Source: Adiantum capillus-veneris
Lineage: Eukaryota > Streptophyta > Polypodiopsida > Polypodiales > Pteridaceae
Assembly: GCA_014529385.2 (NCBI GenBank)
Contig: CM043964.1
Span: 7,101,997-7,165,996, forward strand
Direction: 5' to 3'
Length of the DNA: 64,000 bases
A model generated the notes under the pieces. That model saw nothing but the letters and a program-made list of their open reading frames with translations, was not told where the DNA came from and made no database searches. Below, one piece after another: positions 11,411 through 22,521 of this stretch. The first letter of the stretch is position 1. Every line of letters starts with the position of its first letter. Made by a program: the position numbers and the translations under genes.

Positions 11411-12579
11411 ATTAGAGATGAAAAAGAAAACAACAAGAAATCAAGAAAACATCAATGTAGAACACATCTTACTTGACAAACCCTTCGGCACCATTATTGA
11501 TGGAGAGAGAAGAAGAGGGGAGCACTCCACTTTGATTGATACGCCAAGTACAACACCTTCTTTCATTAGAGTTGATCTTCCAAGGATAGCATACAAGAAT
11601 GGATAGTCTTCCTCTAGGAGAAAGTGTAGGCTTGGGCTTATGTTAATGGGGCTAAGTACAATTAGGCATTACTACTCACTTCCTCAAGAATTCCTCTCAC
11701 CAATGGCTTGAATGCTTGAGTTGCTTTTCAAGGAAGAAGAGATCCCCTTTTATAGGTGATGGGAACCCCCAAGGGTTTACACAAGAAGAGAGGAGCCAGT
11801 GTGAATAGAAATTGGAAAAGTTGGAAATGAGCTGTTCCTGCATGATGTGGGGAGACTGGGGTCCAGTATTTTGATCATATCTCCTCAACCGTGGCTCCAA
11901 ATAAAAAAGTAAAAATTTGGGCATAAACGTCAGCTCATTATCTATGATTTTCATTTTAAAATCATTTTCCAATTCGGATTGGAACCTTGTGTAAAAAATT
12001 CATCAAAATAGGGTCCATTTCTGGCAGCAAAAGTCTTCCCGTGGTCCCCTTAGCCTAGACTTTCACTTAATTCCAAAGGACACTTCATGCCATATGAAAG
12101 CATGACATTGCTCCTTGACAAAGTTTTGTAATCATGCTTGCAATAATGCATTAAAATAAGTGTATCTTTGAAATCATGCCACCTAGTGTCCCACTAGGAT
12201 TTGATTCCCTCCTAGTAGCTATTTAAAAAGAAATATAAGAAAAGTATAAAAAATACATAGAATATATATATATTGGAGTTTACCCTAGATATAGGATCTA
12301 GATAGGGTGTGAGATGATAATGAGATAGTAGAAATAAAGAATCAATGCTTTTTGCCCCAAGTTAAAGAGGCGGAGCTATTGAGCTTTTCCCATAGTATTT
12401 TCTGATGGTAAAGTAAGGATAGGTTACCCTTGAGAAAAATAATAGGATGAGATATTTTTTCTTATTATTATACTTAAATATGCATATGTACATTATAGGA
12501 AAGATAATTATGTATCTAAAAAGTTACAAGATAGATCTTGTAGCATGCGTTCCCACTATGTACGTGTCACAGCACGACA
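10503..12579 (-). repeat. Element A 5' LTR
   Basis: A 2077-bp LTR matching 2138-4184, starting TGTCGAGAAC and ending CAGCACGACA. It contains a much longer TA microsatellite (about 11334-11405) than its partner, which accounts for most of the length difference. It lies upstream of gag in the element's minus orientation. Confidence 0.9.
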
Positions 12580-13450
12580 GCGTAGGATGTCTCAAGGGCA
12601 TTTTTAGGCACAGATCCCAACATTTATCATCATACACATTTTCTGAATGACCTTTACATGCTATCCACCAAGTCTCATCACATTTGGACCAAAATTGACC
12701 TCATATGCATGAAAAACGCAAAGTTAAGGCATAGATGCAAAAATGGGCCATGGACCTACCAAATCTTGTCCAAATCACATAAAACTTGCACAACACATTC
12801 ACAAGCACCTCACCAACCAATCTGTGTGGTAAAAAGCAAAAATTGGTGAAGGAGACATCCTATGTGTAGGATGTCTATTTGACATTTTTGGCCTACAGAA
12901 GATGTTTTTCCATTCCAGATCCAATCACATCATCATTAAGAGCTCATATACCAATTTTGAAGCCATTCTAATCATTTTTGAACCCCAACACCTTCAAGAT
13001 ACACTTTTTGAGCCCAAAAACACTACACAGGCTCTTACAAGCATCAATCCTTGTCCAAATCCAAATCGAAGAGCATAGCCATGTTCCATAGGCCAAGGAC
13101 TACCCACAGAACAAATCTCATGTCATTTTGATGAAATAGACATCCTACCCGTAGGATGTCTCCAGCATAATTTGGACCTTTTGTGCAAAGAGTGACATCA
13201 AGGGAGCCAACACCATGGTGCAATGAGCCCAAATACCAATTTTCAACCCATTTGGACATCAATTGCTACCTGTTATGGACTTTCTACCCAATTTGTGACC
13301 TAAAGCCTAAATCAGCCAAAAATTCCACTTTTTGATATCCAAATCCATATCCAAGCACATAGCCATGTTCCATAAGCCATGCACTACCAGCATGTCAAGT
13401 ATCAACTAATTCTGATGAAAAAGACATCCTACACGTAGGATGTCTAAATG
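12580..13450. repeat. Array of the GACATCCTAC palindrome
   Basis: The motif GACATCCTAY-NN-GTAGGATGTC occurs at about 12850, 13141 and 13424. A further half at 12582 joins the half at 2124 across element A. Spacing is about 270-290 bp and the intervening DNA is also related: for example CATAGCCATGTTCCATA precedes both the 13141 and 13424 copies. It is thus a degenerate tandem repeat of ~285 bp with a conserved 22-bp palindrome. A further half motif (GACATCCTACGTG) lies at 17285 in the 3' LTR. It lies upstream of the coding region; a role in transcription, packaging or dimerisation is possible but unproven. Confidence 0.7.
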
Positions 13451-13603
13451 AAAATTTTTGGCCAGATTTGCACTGTGAGCACATGCACAGTTTCACAAGT
13501 TCCTTTTAAGTTTTATTTTCAAGTCATTTGGATAGATAAAACTCAGTTTCTCAGCTAATGTGGAAAAAACGCTAACTTCGAACTACTGAGTGCAACAGGA
13601 TCT

Positions 13604-14509
13604 ATGGCAGCCGCGAAGTCACCCGCAAAGAAGAAAAGAATGATCATTAAGGATTACCTAGAAGAAGTGGAGCCCTTCCTCATACCAGAAGGAACACTAA
13701 AGCCCACCAGCACATGGATCCAAGAAGATCTGTTAGAGTCCAACGATATAAAGATCTACCAAGGAGTGTTCAAAGACACTGAAGGGAATGTGATCGAGCT
13801 ACCAATGCTGCCACGAGAACTCAATGAGTTCGTAAGAAGCAAGATGGCCAGATACTTAGAGAAGATTGATCTCCACAACTACTTTGAAGCGGTGCCGGCA
13901 GGGATTGACATAAAGAGAGTCTGGGAGTTTGTAACAACAATAAAAGAAGACGGAGTAGCCAGAGTAACCGATCTGCAAGGCAGGCCAGAAACAGAAATAT
14001 TCATCACCGAGCAAGTTGTAGCAGATGCACTAGACCTCTCCAACAAGGGAGATACTGTAAGTAATAGAAAGGATGAGGTCAAGGTGTACAATGAGAAGAA
14101 AGGAAGCTACACTTTTGAAGATATTGCCAACCCAAGAGTGGAAATCATGAGTCAATTGTACAACCAATACTTCCATATGTGTACGAAGCAGCCACAAAAG
14201 TACAGAATGCCGCCAGGTGCAATTGCCACGACATTCACTTGGGCAATGATGAAAAGCACTCCAAAGATAAACAATTATGTAGCATATATACATGCCAACC
14301 TAGTAAAGATGGGCAACAAGAAGCCAATATATATTGTGCCAGGAGAACTAATCACTAAGGTGATTTATGGGGCATTGCACGCAAAAGAAAGATGGCCTGA
14401 CCCCCCGTCACAGAACGAATGGCTGAGGCTAAAAGAAGACAAAGACGACGAGCCACAAAGAGCACCAAGGGTTGCTACAAGGTTTAAAAGACGGCTAGAG
14501 CCTGTTTAA
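13604..14509 (+). CDS. Element C N-terminal protein domain
   Basis: The ATG at 13604 opens a 301-codon frame beginning with a basic stretch (AKSPAKKKRM). It continues as a globular, alpha/beta-looking domain with segments such as LPRELNEFVRSKMARYLEKI, VARVTDLQGRPE and IFITEQVVADALDLS. The general pattern (a rigid domain, then 'F...V..ALDL') resembles the 'putative plant transposon protein' families found in non-autonomous plant retroelements, but this is inference only. It ends at TAA 14507-14509; the same frame continues open to 14803, so the stop may be a mutation and the original protein longer. Confidence 0.5.
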   Translation: MAAAKSPAKKKRMIIKDYLEEVEPFLIPEGTLKPTSTWIQEDLLESNDIKIYQGVFKDTEGNVIELPMLPRELNEFVRSKMARYLEKIDLHNYFEAVPAGIDIKRVWEFVTTIKEDGVARVTDLQGRPETEIFITEQVVADALDLSNKGDTVSNRKDEVKVYNEKKGSYTFEDIANPRVEIMSQLYNQYFHMCTKQPQKYRMPPGAIATTFTWAMMKSTPKINNYVAYIHANLVKMGNKKPIYIVPGELITKVIYGALHAKERWPDPPSQNEWLRLKEDKDDEPQRAPRVATRFKRRLEPV

Positions 14510-16684
14510 GAGGAGCAGCCAGAGCAAAAGAAAGGAAAGAAAGAGTTTGCCCAAGTGCCAGTGAAAGAGACAAAGTCACAAAAAGCGGCTAGACTAGAGC
14601 GGCTGATGGAGAGCTTCAGAACAGAAAGAGCCCTTAAAGGTGATTTGAGTGAACTCTGGAAGCCGTCTCTAGAAGCAATTTCAGGATCATCCCGAAGGGT
14701 GCAAAGGGATAGATTCGAAGATTACATTAAAAATTTTGAGATTCTTGATGCCGTATCAGAAAATATGCAAATGCAAAGGAACAAATGCAAAGCATCAGGC
14801 TAGTAGAACTAAAAGAAATGGCCACAGATACAGTGGATCTGCACCCGCCCTCCAACGACTGGGATGTGGTGATGACAAAGTTAACTGGGTTAAGAGTGCA
14901 ATCCATGGCCTCAAAAAGTGAGATGGCAGCTCTTAAGGCTACGGAAGTAAAGATAAAGCTGTAAGTAGACTCTCTACAAGGACAAAGTCAAAGACAGAAA
15001 GAGAGAGAAGCAGAGCTACAGGCCAGTCTAGCAAGGGCATTGCAAGGATGCCAGGAAATGGAAAAGGAAAATCAGGCAACAACCCAAAGAATACAAGGAG
15101 TTGAAGAGGAATGTCAGCAACTCAGCAAATCACTGATAGATGCCGAGAGGGAAAGGGATAACCTAACCCTACAGCTGGCAGAGGAGTCTAAAGAAGTTGA
15201 ATCAATGAGAAACGCCAAAAGAAAAGGCAGAGATAGATCAAGAATCCAGCCAGGATGAGGTCCTTGAGCTCAAGGACCAGCTCAAAGTGAAAGATCAAAC
15301 CATCCAGAGGCTGCGGGCATCTCCTGCCAGAGTCAGAGCTACTAGCTCGACTCACATCACTACGGAAAGCCAAATGTATGCAGAACAGATGCAAGAACTT
15401 CAAAAAGAGCTGACTCTAGAGATAAAGCAAAGATTGATGATGGCAGAAGGGTCTATTGTCATGCAAACGCGAATGGAACAAGAACAAAAAGCCATGCAGG
15501 AGGAGTTAGAAACTATCAAAAGAAAGCTCGAGGAGGCAGAGAAGATCAACGCCGAATTGAACGATCTCCTCATAAATATGGGTGAAGAAGCTGAAATAGA
15601 AAAACAGAAACTCCTAAAGCAAATTGAGGAGCTGAGAGGATAGCAAGCCGGAGAGCAACAGGGCACAGGGCCAGCGGCCAATGAAGGCATTGATTTAGAA
15701 AATGTGGCAGATCCGGTGGACACACCTATACAACAGGAAATCCTAGAAGGATCCTCTCAAGAGCCGCAAGACCTGACACAGGAGGAGGAAGAAAAGCTGC
15801 GTAAGGCAATAGAGGTGGAGATCAGAGAGGCAACAAAGGAAGCCTTGGAGTGGGAGTAGAGGGTTTTCAAGTCCATGACCATCCAGAAGATTGACGCCAG
15901 CAACCTCAGGCATGAATGGCTTCAACCCTCTCTCCCATATCCATTGTTGAAATATGAAGCCACCACCATCAATAAGAGGATTAGAGAAGAGCTGACCGTG
16001 CCACTCTACAATGCAAATATCTCCCACCCAGAAGGAGTCAGGCTAATAGTAAACTCTCAGCCCAAATGGAGGAAGGCTTGGCTCACAAAGTACCCACAAT
16101 ACGTAATCCACAGATCCTTGGTAGAGACAAAGTCTTGGCTCTTTCTAAATTTCTTGGCACCGAAAAACATCAGAGACAACCTCAGCCTTTGTCCTCTACC
16201 AAGGATCAGGACGTGGAAAGCCCAGGAGATCTTACAAAGGAGCCAACCCACTTGGCTGAATTATCGTAAGCTGCCGGGCTTGAAGGCACGTGAGAGAATA
16301 AGTGTCCAATACATGGTGAAAACCCTAACGGGCGCCATCAAATTGTTCACTAGCTCACTTGACCTTACGTGCATCATGATGAAGAAAAACTCTAAAACCC
16401 TCTTCGCAGTATTTGAGACATTCAAGCCAAGCCATGTGACAGACAATATCTTCTTCTTCTAGGATACTTACAAATGTGCCTATGATCTGTCTGGTCAACC
16501 TTCCAAGGAGGTGATACATGCGTTGTATCAAAGGATAATTTTTCTACCATCCTATCACCTCCAGGCCTTTGAAGAAGCATTCTACACTGGCTTCTTCACA
16601 ATAAACACTGATATTTTTGGCCCAACAATGATGAATCTACATGCAAGATACGAATCACTGATCAAGATGCGTGAAACCATATGA
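14510..16684 (+). pseudogene. Element C coiled-coil and C-terminal region, broken
   Basis: Successive frames, separated by stops and frameshifts, encode one continuous type of protein. A basic segment comes first (14555-14803). Then come long heptad-rich stretches full of Glu, Lys, Gln and Leu (about 14810-15840), for example EEECQQLSKSLIDAERERD and LEEAEKINAELNDLL. A C-terminal domain (15875-16684) with segments such as YPLLKYEATTINKRIREEL follows, ending at TGA 16684. Together with 13604-14509 the ancestral protein would have been about 1000 residues. No pol motifs are seen. A structural (Gag-like, self-assembling) role is plausible given the coiled coil. Confidence 0.5.
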
Positions 16685-16739
16685 TGAAGAAGCACCTCAG
16701 CAGCCATGTCGGGGATGACATGAGCAAGGAGGGGGGGAG

Positions 16740-17646
16740 TGTTAGAAGCTGGACACACCCCACGGAAACTAGCTACTTGGAAGATTATCATTTTTTGTAA
16801 TTATTCATTTATTGAGGAAACCCAATTTTCACCTTGTAAATATTGGGACTTACATAAGTTTCCAGATTGTATCCCAGTTTTGATAGTTAGATTGAGTAGA
16901 TGGTTGATTTTGGAACTTTAGGGTTTGAGAATTGTAAGGTATATATACCACTTTTGACTTTAATAAAAAACCCATTGTCATTTTATAAACAAGTTTTGAA
17001 GTCTGTGAGTGAGCGTACTGTGTACGAGAGAGAGTGTGAGCTTCATCTTGACGCTACGTGTGCACCGGTGGTCGGAATCGAGTGTGGAGAAGGGCAGCGT
17101 GTTGCCCCCGACGAGAGCTATGCGCCGATACCTACATTGTGCGCGTACGGTCCGGTTTTGCGAGCTCCTTCTGCGAGCTTCATCTGGTGATTTGGTGAGC
17201 ATATGTTGTTCGATTTTGCATTGCAGCATATCCACGCGTTCACATTGAGTAGATTTCGGAAACGAAAACCTGCAAATTTCGCCCAGACATCCTACGTGAT
17301 TTTGCACCGGGTATTTTGGGTTCGGGTTTTGGTTCATAGACCTTAGGGAGAGCGACCTATTGGTATTAGTAGGGTCTCCTTCAAGTTCTATGGTGTTTCG
17401 AGATTGTTTGATGGGTGTTCGGATCTAGACCGCGTTGTAGGAAGTTTCCCTTATGCACTCTTGAAGACTGTGACTTAGACAATTGGTAGAGACCTCTGTA
17501 GGAATTAGTTAGGAGTCGGTCGAGTGTAGGTTGACACCTTATGCTTGCTTCCACGCTCCTGCGGGTCGAGCTTCATCCTTAGCTGACATTATATGTTAGG
17601 TGAGTTCTCGCTGTGCTGATGTAGGTCGCGGCGTATCCGTCCAACA
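16740..17646 (+). repeat. Element C 3' LTR
   Basis: It starts TGTTAGAAGC directly after a purine tract (AGGAGGGGGGGAG) and ends CCGTCCAACA at 17646. A TATA box (ggtatatatacc) lies at 16939-16950 and an AATAAA-type signal at 16962-16967, followed by a long GC-richer R-U5 region. The right edge is set by the resumption of element B RNase H coding at 17647. No second copy was found in the window. Confidence 0.65.
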
Positions 17647-17989
17647 ATGCCCCACAACTCCCGTTTTACCTGTGGGTAGTTCCTTTGTCGAGTACTTAGA
17701 ACCTTGGCTCCAAACCTTACCACATATCTATGTCCCTCTTCTTCATACTGCCCTATTGCCCATCCAATTCCTGTCGCACTCGTATCCACTGTCACTATTA
17801 CTGGCTTTCCACACTCATAGTTTACCTTTCTTAAAGTTGGTGCTTGTTGTAGCAAATCCTTTAGCTTTCTTATAGCCCTTGCCTGTGGGTCTCCCCAATG
17901 AAACTTTTGGTTTTTTCTTAACAACTGGTACAAAAGTTTTGCTACATGTGCATAATGTGGAATCCATATAACATAAAACACACATGCAC
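17647..17989 (-). pseudogene. Element B RNase H fragment
   Basis: The frame carries the connection region (FYVIWIPHYAHVAKLLYQLL) and the start of RNase H, with VTVDTSATGIGWAIGQ and the RNYPQVKRELWG motif. It is cut just after RELWG by element C; the tail of the open frame beyond that point is LTR sequence. In the upstream direction it is interrupted by the TIR element at 17990 and continues at 18683. Confidence 0.75.
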
Positions 17990-18674
17990 CCCGGGGGATT
18001 CACCATGGAAAACTTATCGCACTACGCAAGTGTAGGGGAGGGTTTTTTTTTTACAAGCTACATAAGCGTATAAGTTAGGGGCAGGTCCCCCAATCATTTA
18101 TCTTCCAAGCTTAAAAATAAGGGAGGGGGGTATCATACTTTGGGGGGGGGGGGGGGGGGGGGGGGAATCTAACCCGGTTTGATTACTTGTAATGATTGGT
18201 CAACAATGTGCACTAGAACTTGGATGAATTTTGGGGAAATTTTTTTTCAGGTTACATATCAAATTTTGCATAAAGCCAATCATAGATAAGGGCTAATTTG
18301 GAGCAGGTCAAGGGTTGATTTACACTAACTTTGGATGGGTGAGAATTGGATGAGTGGCAAGAGTACAGGCTGATCGGGCACTAAGTTTGAAACTCAAACT
18401 AAGACACATTGAGGGTACATCTAGTTATCAATAAAAGTGGTTCATTAGTACGTTTCCAGTCACTATGCTACACACTCTTTGACTTGTTTTACTCAGCTAT
18501 GTGAGACCTAGAATTTATATGTAAGAGAGCGGTATGATAGTTTTCTTCATTGAGTCTCGTATAAGCATAGAAAGGGGGGTCATATTCCCTAATATGAGTC
18601 GTATATAGGGGTTTTATCAAAGTTGTCCGCTCATAGGTGGCGTCCCGTTTTTTATATAGAGTGAATCCCCCGGG
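17990..18674. mobile_element. 685-bp TIR element with 8-bp target duplication
   Basis: Terminal inverted repeats of 14 bp (CCCGGGGGATTCAC at 17990-18003 and its complement at 18661-18674) are flanked by direct copies of ACATGCAC (17982-17989 and 18675-18682). Removing the block plus one copy restores the element B frame, as judged from element A. It has no coding capacity and holds a run of 24 G at 18142-18165. An 8-bp duplication is typical of hAT elements, so a hAT-like MITE is the most likely class, although the TIR sequence is not the usual hAT one. Confidence 0.85.
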
Positions 18675-18682
18675 ACATGCAC

Positions 18683-19560
18683 CAAGAAATCTGCGCACTT
18701 CACTCACAGATATGCATACCTCCTTCATCCTTTGAATTGCATCAATTTTTGTTGGACAAGGTCATCTCCCATTGGGACCACACATGTGCCCAACAATCAA
18801 CACCTCCTTCACTCCAAACACAGACTTTTGTCCTGAGAGGGTAAGGTTCACCTCTTCCAATCTAGATAGGATCTTGTCACAATCATCTATGTGTTGTGCC
18901 ATAAAGTTGCGACACCCCATGGAATCCAAAGCTTCATCTTTATTACTTACTTCACATCATTTAATAGGAACCAAGAAAGGGAATAGTTACTTGGGGAATA
19001 AAGTCATGTACGACCTTTTTCATACCATTTATCATATGTGCAACTGAATTGGTTGCTCCCTATGGTAAGGTACACATCCTTACCAAACCCAAAGGTGTCC
19101 TCATGGTAGTCAGATCCCTGCTTTCCATTGCTAATTGGAACTGATCATACCCTGAGTAGAAATCTCCCATAGAATATATTGCCCTTCCTGCAAATGCTTC
19201 TGCAAACTCATCCACAATTAGCCCTATACCCATAATCCTGATTGTGGCTTTGTTGACTGGCTGCATATCTTGGATGAAGCACAAAGCTCCATTCTTCTTT
19301 GGTACTGTGAACCACCTATTTGAGGATGGAGCACATGAAGGCTCCAAAATACCCATGTTGATCTTCTCATTTATCAGCTCAATTAACTTTGGTAAGCGAG
19401 CCTTTGGAATTGGTATTGGCCTTAAGTTCCAAGGTACATGAGGGATGGTAAAGATCACCATAGGAGCAACAATGGTAGGATCTACACATCCTATCTCATG
19501 TGGCTCAAATGCAAATGCTTTTCCATGTTTAGAGAGCATCTCTTAAAAACATTCCCTTTC
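18683..19560 (-). pseudogene. Element B reverse transcriptase
   Basis: The best open piece (19060-19539) has RT fingers (MGILEPSCAPSSNRWFTVPK) and the catalytic motif A in IYSMGDFYSGYDQFQ, followed by SRDLTTMRTPLGL. The DD motif region lies in degraded frames at 18740-19060, and the thumb (KEVCISVSEVRRFLGAC) at 18683-18728. This copy keeps the piece deleted from element A, which makes it the reference for that deletion. Confidence 0.7.
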
Positions 19561-21240
19561 AACCTGTTTCAAGGAGTCCTCATTCCCAATCTTCAATTGC
19601 TTTAGAGCTCCTTTGTAAACCTGTGTCCAATCCCTTTTGGATCTCTCAGACTAGGTTGCAAAGAAGCATGTTATAGCTTTTCCTTGCAATCCTTTGGCAA
19701 AGGAAGTGCGAATGGTTTTACCTTCTTTTCCACTGTCTTGTACTTGGTGTCCACCTTTACTTCATGTTTTTTCTTTCTATCCTCCTGTTCCTTTTGAAAT
19801 GCCTCAACCACATTCTACATTTCAAGTGAGCACATTTTCACTATCTCATTTTGGTCATGCGAAGGATAATCTACTATAGACTACAGATCCTGTAATGTGT
19901 CCACAAAAGAAAACTCCTCAAATACACCTGTTATGTTTTCATTGTTACCTAGCAGACCATGATCTTTCCACTCCTTTTGTAGACTATGTACATGTTTGCA
20001 GGAACCTCGACTCAAGTTCTCACATTTTAGAAAAGAGACATATCCATATTCTGTTAGACCTGCAAAACCTGTACAAAAATCCTCCTTATGTGATAACCTT
20101 TCCCTTTTTGTACCATCGTAATCCCGCTTTACAATGGTAGCTGGCCAAAACCCATTCTCTCTCGATGATCATAAAACTCTCTCAGAGACTATCACGATTT
20201 CTTTCATGGTTCACACAGACAGTGAGAAATTGAACAACACGTTTTCCATCTTTACTTCTTATCCTAGCATAAGCAGAACCATCATCCATTAACTTTGTTT
20301 CCATTCTAACCCCCTACAATGTAGGGTTGTCCAAGGATGAGATCATAAGAAGATGTGTTTTGTAAAAAGAAATTATGCTCTTCCTTTACATCTCCAATAC
20401 TCACTTTCACACTTGGACAGGCTGCATATAACTCACCTAATGAATTATTTGCTACCTTAACCATCCATCCATGATCTGTGTCCATTGGTAATTTTCACTT
20501 GTTGAATAAGCTCTTTGACATTATGTTTATTTCTGAGCCATGGTCAATTAAGGCAACAAATGGCTCTTCAAGATCACCCACCTTAACCATTGTCTCTGTC
20601 TTTGCTCTTGCCCAATGATTCCTGGAAAAGTGACTTCTTGGAATGGCTTCGTACTCCTCATCTCCATTTGAAAACTGTACTTTATTTTTTCTTCCAAAAG
20701 AATGGTAGCACCCTACGACATCCTCATCATGCTCTCTGTCTTCCACCTATATTACCTGTGTCTTTAAGCTTTCTCCTTCAGATTATGGGCGAATGGTGTC
20801 AACAAGAGTTTGCCTCTTTCTGTTGATGATATCAATGATATCCTCATGAAACTCACGCTTGGCTATGCCAAGAACCTCCCCCAAGGTAAACTCTATTTTG
20901 CTATTCAAAATTCTTTCTTCTAGAACTTTCTTTAAGTCTGTAGCAGCCTCAATATCAAATTGTAACTTATAAGTTGGAGTTTTAGGCTTACCTTTTGATG
21001 ACTCTTTCTTCCTCCCAGTTGTACTTTCTTCCATAGTCACTTCAGATGGGGGAGCTTCCTGTGTCGGAGGTGATCGAGGAGGTATTGTGTCGCTTCTTCT
21101 AGCAATTCTTTTTGATAGTCCTTCGTCACCACTCTCTCGCCTGTGCTTTTCTTCCACAAAAACTTCGTTGTTTTGACATCTTGCAATATAGCATGCATTA
21201 GCAAGGATTCCACAGGGTTATTCCATCCTGTTTCTAGACG
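19561..21240 (-). pseudogene. Element B pol spacer, protease and linker
   Basis: Broken frames match the element A spacer (about 19561-20130), the protease (20130-20746) and the charged linker (20783-21240). The protease carries FVALIDHGSEINIMSKS with the same D-H-G as element A. Multiple stops and frameshifts interrupt it. Confidence 0.6.
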
Positions 21241-22450
21241 GATACAGTCACCTGCTTCATGTAGGACTTCTCTTGTAAGCTTCCCTTTCCTTGCTAGCTC
21301 CATAGCACTTGGCCACAACTTACCATTTTCTTCAAAACTCCTCAATGTAAGTAGATGCCTCGGATGCAGAGATGGCATGGGTAGAGGCCATATCCTCTAC
21401 CAGACTGTGCATTCCTCCTTTCCCAAAGTTAGTCCTTAAGGTTAAACATGTCTCCCTTAAGTGAATCTTCCCGTCCTTGAAGAAGACAAGATCTTTTCTC
21501 AAAGCTTCACTAAAGCTGTCACATTATATCCTAGCATGCTTTGTGTTGTCACACCATATGCATCTATGAACAAAACCTTCTTTAGGTTGTTGTTTTTGCC
21601 TTGAAGATGTTGCCAATGGTTGCCCCTTCTCTTCAAGCTTTGTAAGTTTTACTTTTAAATCCCTCATACCTTTCACAAGTTCATCTACTACATCATCATC
21701 AACTTTTGGGAGTATAAAGAAAGAAGGCTTTACCATCTTTTCAGAAGCTGCGGAGGTAGATGGTGCAGTACCAACAACCATCTTATCCCGTCTCCTTTGG
21801 CGTTTGGAAAGTAATGAAACAACAGCTTCAACTTCTTTCTAATCTATCTTTAGACATTGCTCAACATCTTTGCCCTCAAGAAGTAGCTCCAATTGCTCCT
21901 GGAACTCCTTTCTTGTTGCTTGTAGGAAGAGCTCAGTCTTTTCTGAGTCAAGTGTGGCCTTCTCTGTCCTTGTGAGTTGAGCCTATTGTCGCTCAAACTC
22001 CTTGAGTAGCTATGTTTGAGAGAGTCCCTCCTTCGGCTTGGCTACCCACTCCAGGAAATTTCTCTTTGTTACACTCTCAGAGTCCTCCATGAAATACTCC
22101 TCCTTCATTGCTAGCTTGAACTCCTCCCAATTTCTTCCATGCTCATTCATGATTTCTCTCACATGCTCTCTAATCTCGGCAGTTACAACAAGATCAAAGA
22201 TTTGGATCATCTCATCTTCTGGCACACGATGCAACTCCATCTCCTTTATATAGCCACAAAGATACTTTGTCACATCTTTCCCATTAAACTGATCCATTTT
22301 GTGCACCACTAGTTGAATAACTTTGGTTGCTGAAACTTCTCATCTTTCTGTAGCATGTTGTTGTTGCATAAACAAGGCAAATGCTTGAAAAATTTTCATT
22401 GTAGCGGGATCAAAAAGAATACCTTGCTGCTGTGGATGATGATCACCCAT
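21241..22450 (-). pseudogene. Element B gag
   Basis: It starts with ATG at 22450 (MGDHH), as in element A. The capsid-like region (VTKYLCGYIKEMELH, NWEEFKLAMKEEYF) lies at about 22010-22309, and a zinc-knuckle start (CIWCDNTKHARI) near 21530-21570. At about 21900-21960 the coding sequence is continuous across the site where element A carries its foldback insertion. Several stops make it non-functional. Confidence 0.65.
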
Positions 22451-22521
22451 GGTTGAAGTAGCTTGAAGATCCCCACTAACTCACCCTAGCAAACTTCGCG
22501 TCTGGTTCACAAAAAAGTGTT

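Larger units (their letters stand above)
2138..12579 (-). mobile_element. Element A: Ty3-type LTR retrotransposon, defective
   Basis: Two direct repeats of about 2.05 kb (2138-4184 and 10503-12579) both begin TGTCG and end CGACA. They bracket gag, protease, RT, RNase H and integrase domains in Ty3 order on the minus strand. The LTRs are near identical apart from TA-repeat length and scattered substitutions, so the insertion is fairly recent. It landed in a copy of the palindrome GACATCCTAC-NN-GTAGGATGTC; the flanks read acat (left) and gcgt (right), which fits a 4-bp target duplication GCGT decayed by two G-to-A changes, but this is tentative. The element is dead: gag is split by a foldback insertion, RT lacks its core, and several stops interrupt the frames. 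Confidence 0.9.
12580..17646 (+). mobile_element. Element C: LTR element with coiled-coil ORF, 3' part
   Basis: A long plus-strand coding region (13604-16684) without RT, integrase or protease is followed by a purine run (about 16727-16739) and a 907-bp block starting TGTTAG and ending CCAACA. That block has a TATA box and poly(A) signal and looks like a 3' LTR. It abuts element B exactly inside the B RNase H frame, so C inserted into B; the first bases of B are atgcc, the expected 5-bp target site. The 5' LTR and left target copy are not in the window. The absence of pol suggests a non-autonomous element relying on a partner. Confidence 0.6.

Noticed and set aside
12580-13450. CRISPR-like palindromic repeats with spacers
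   Set aside because: Spacers are ~260 bp, related to each other and in a plant retroelement; no cas-like genes.
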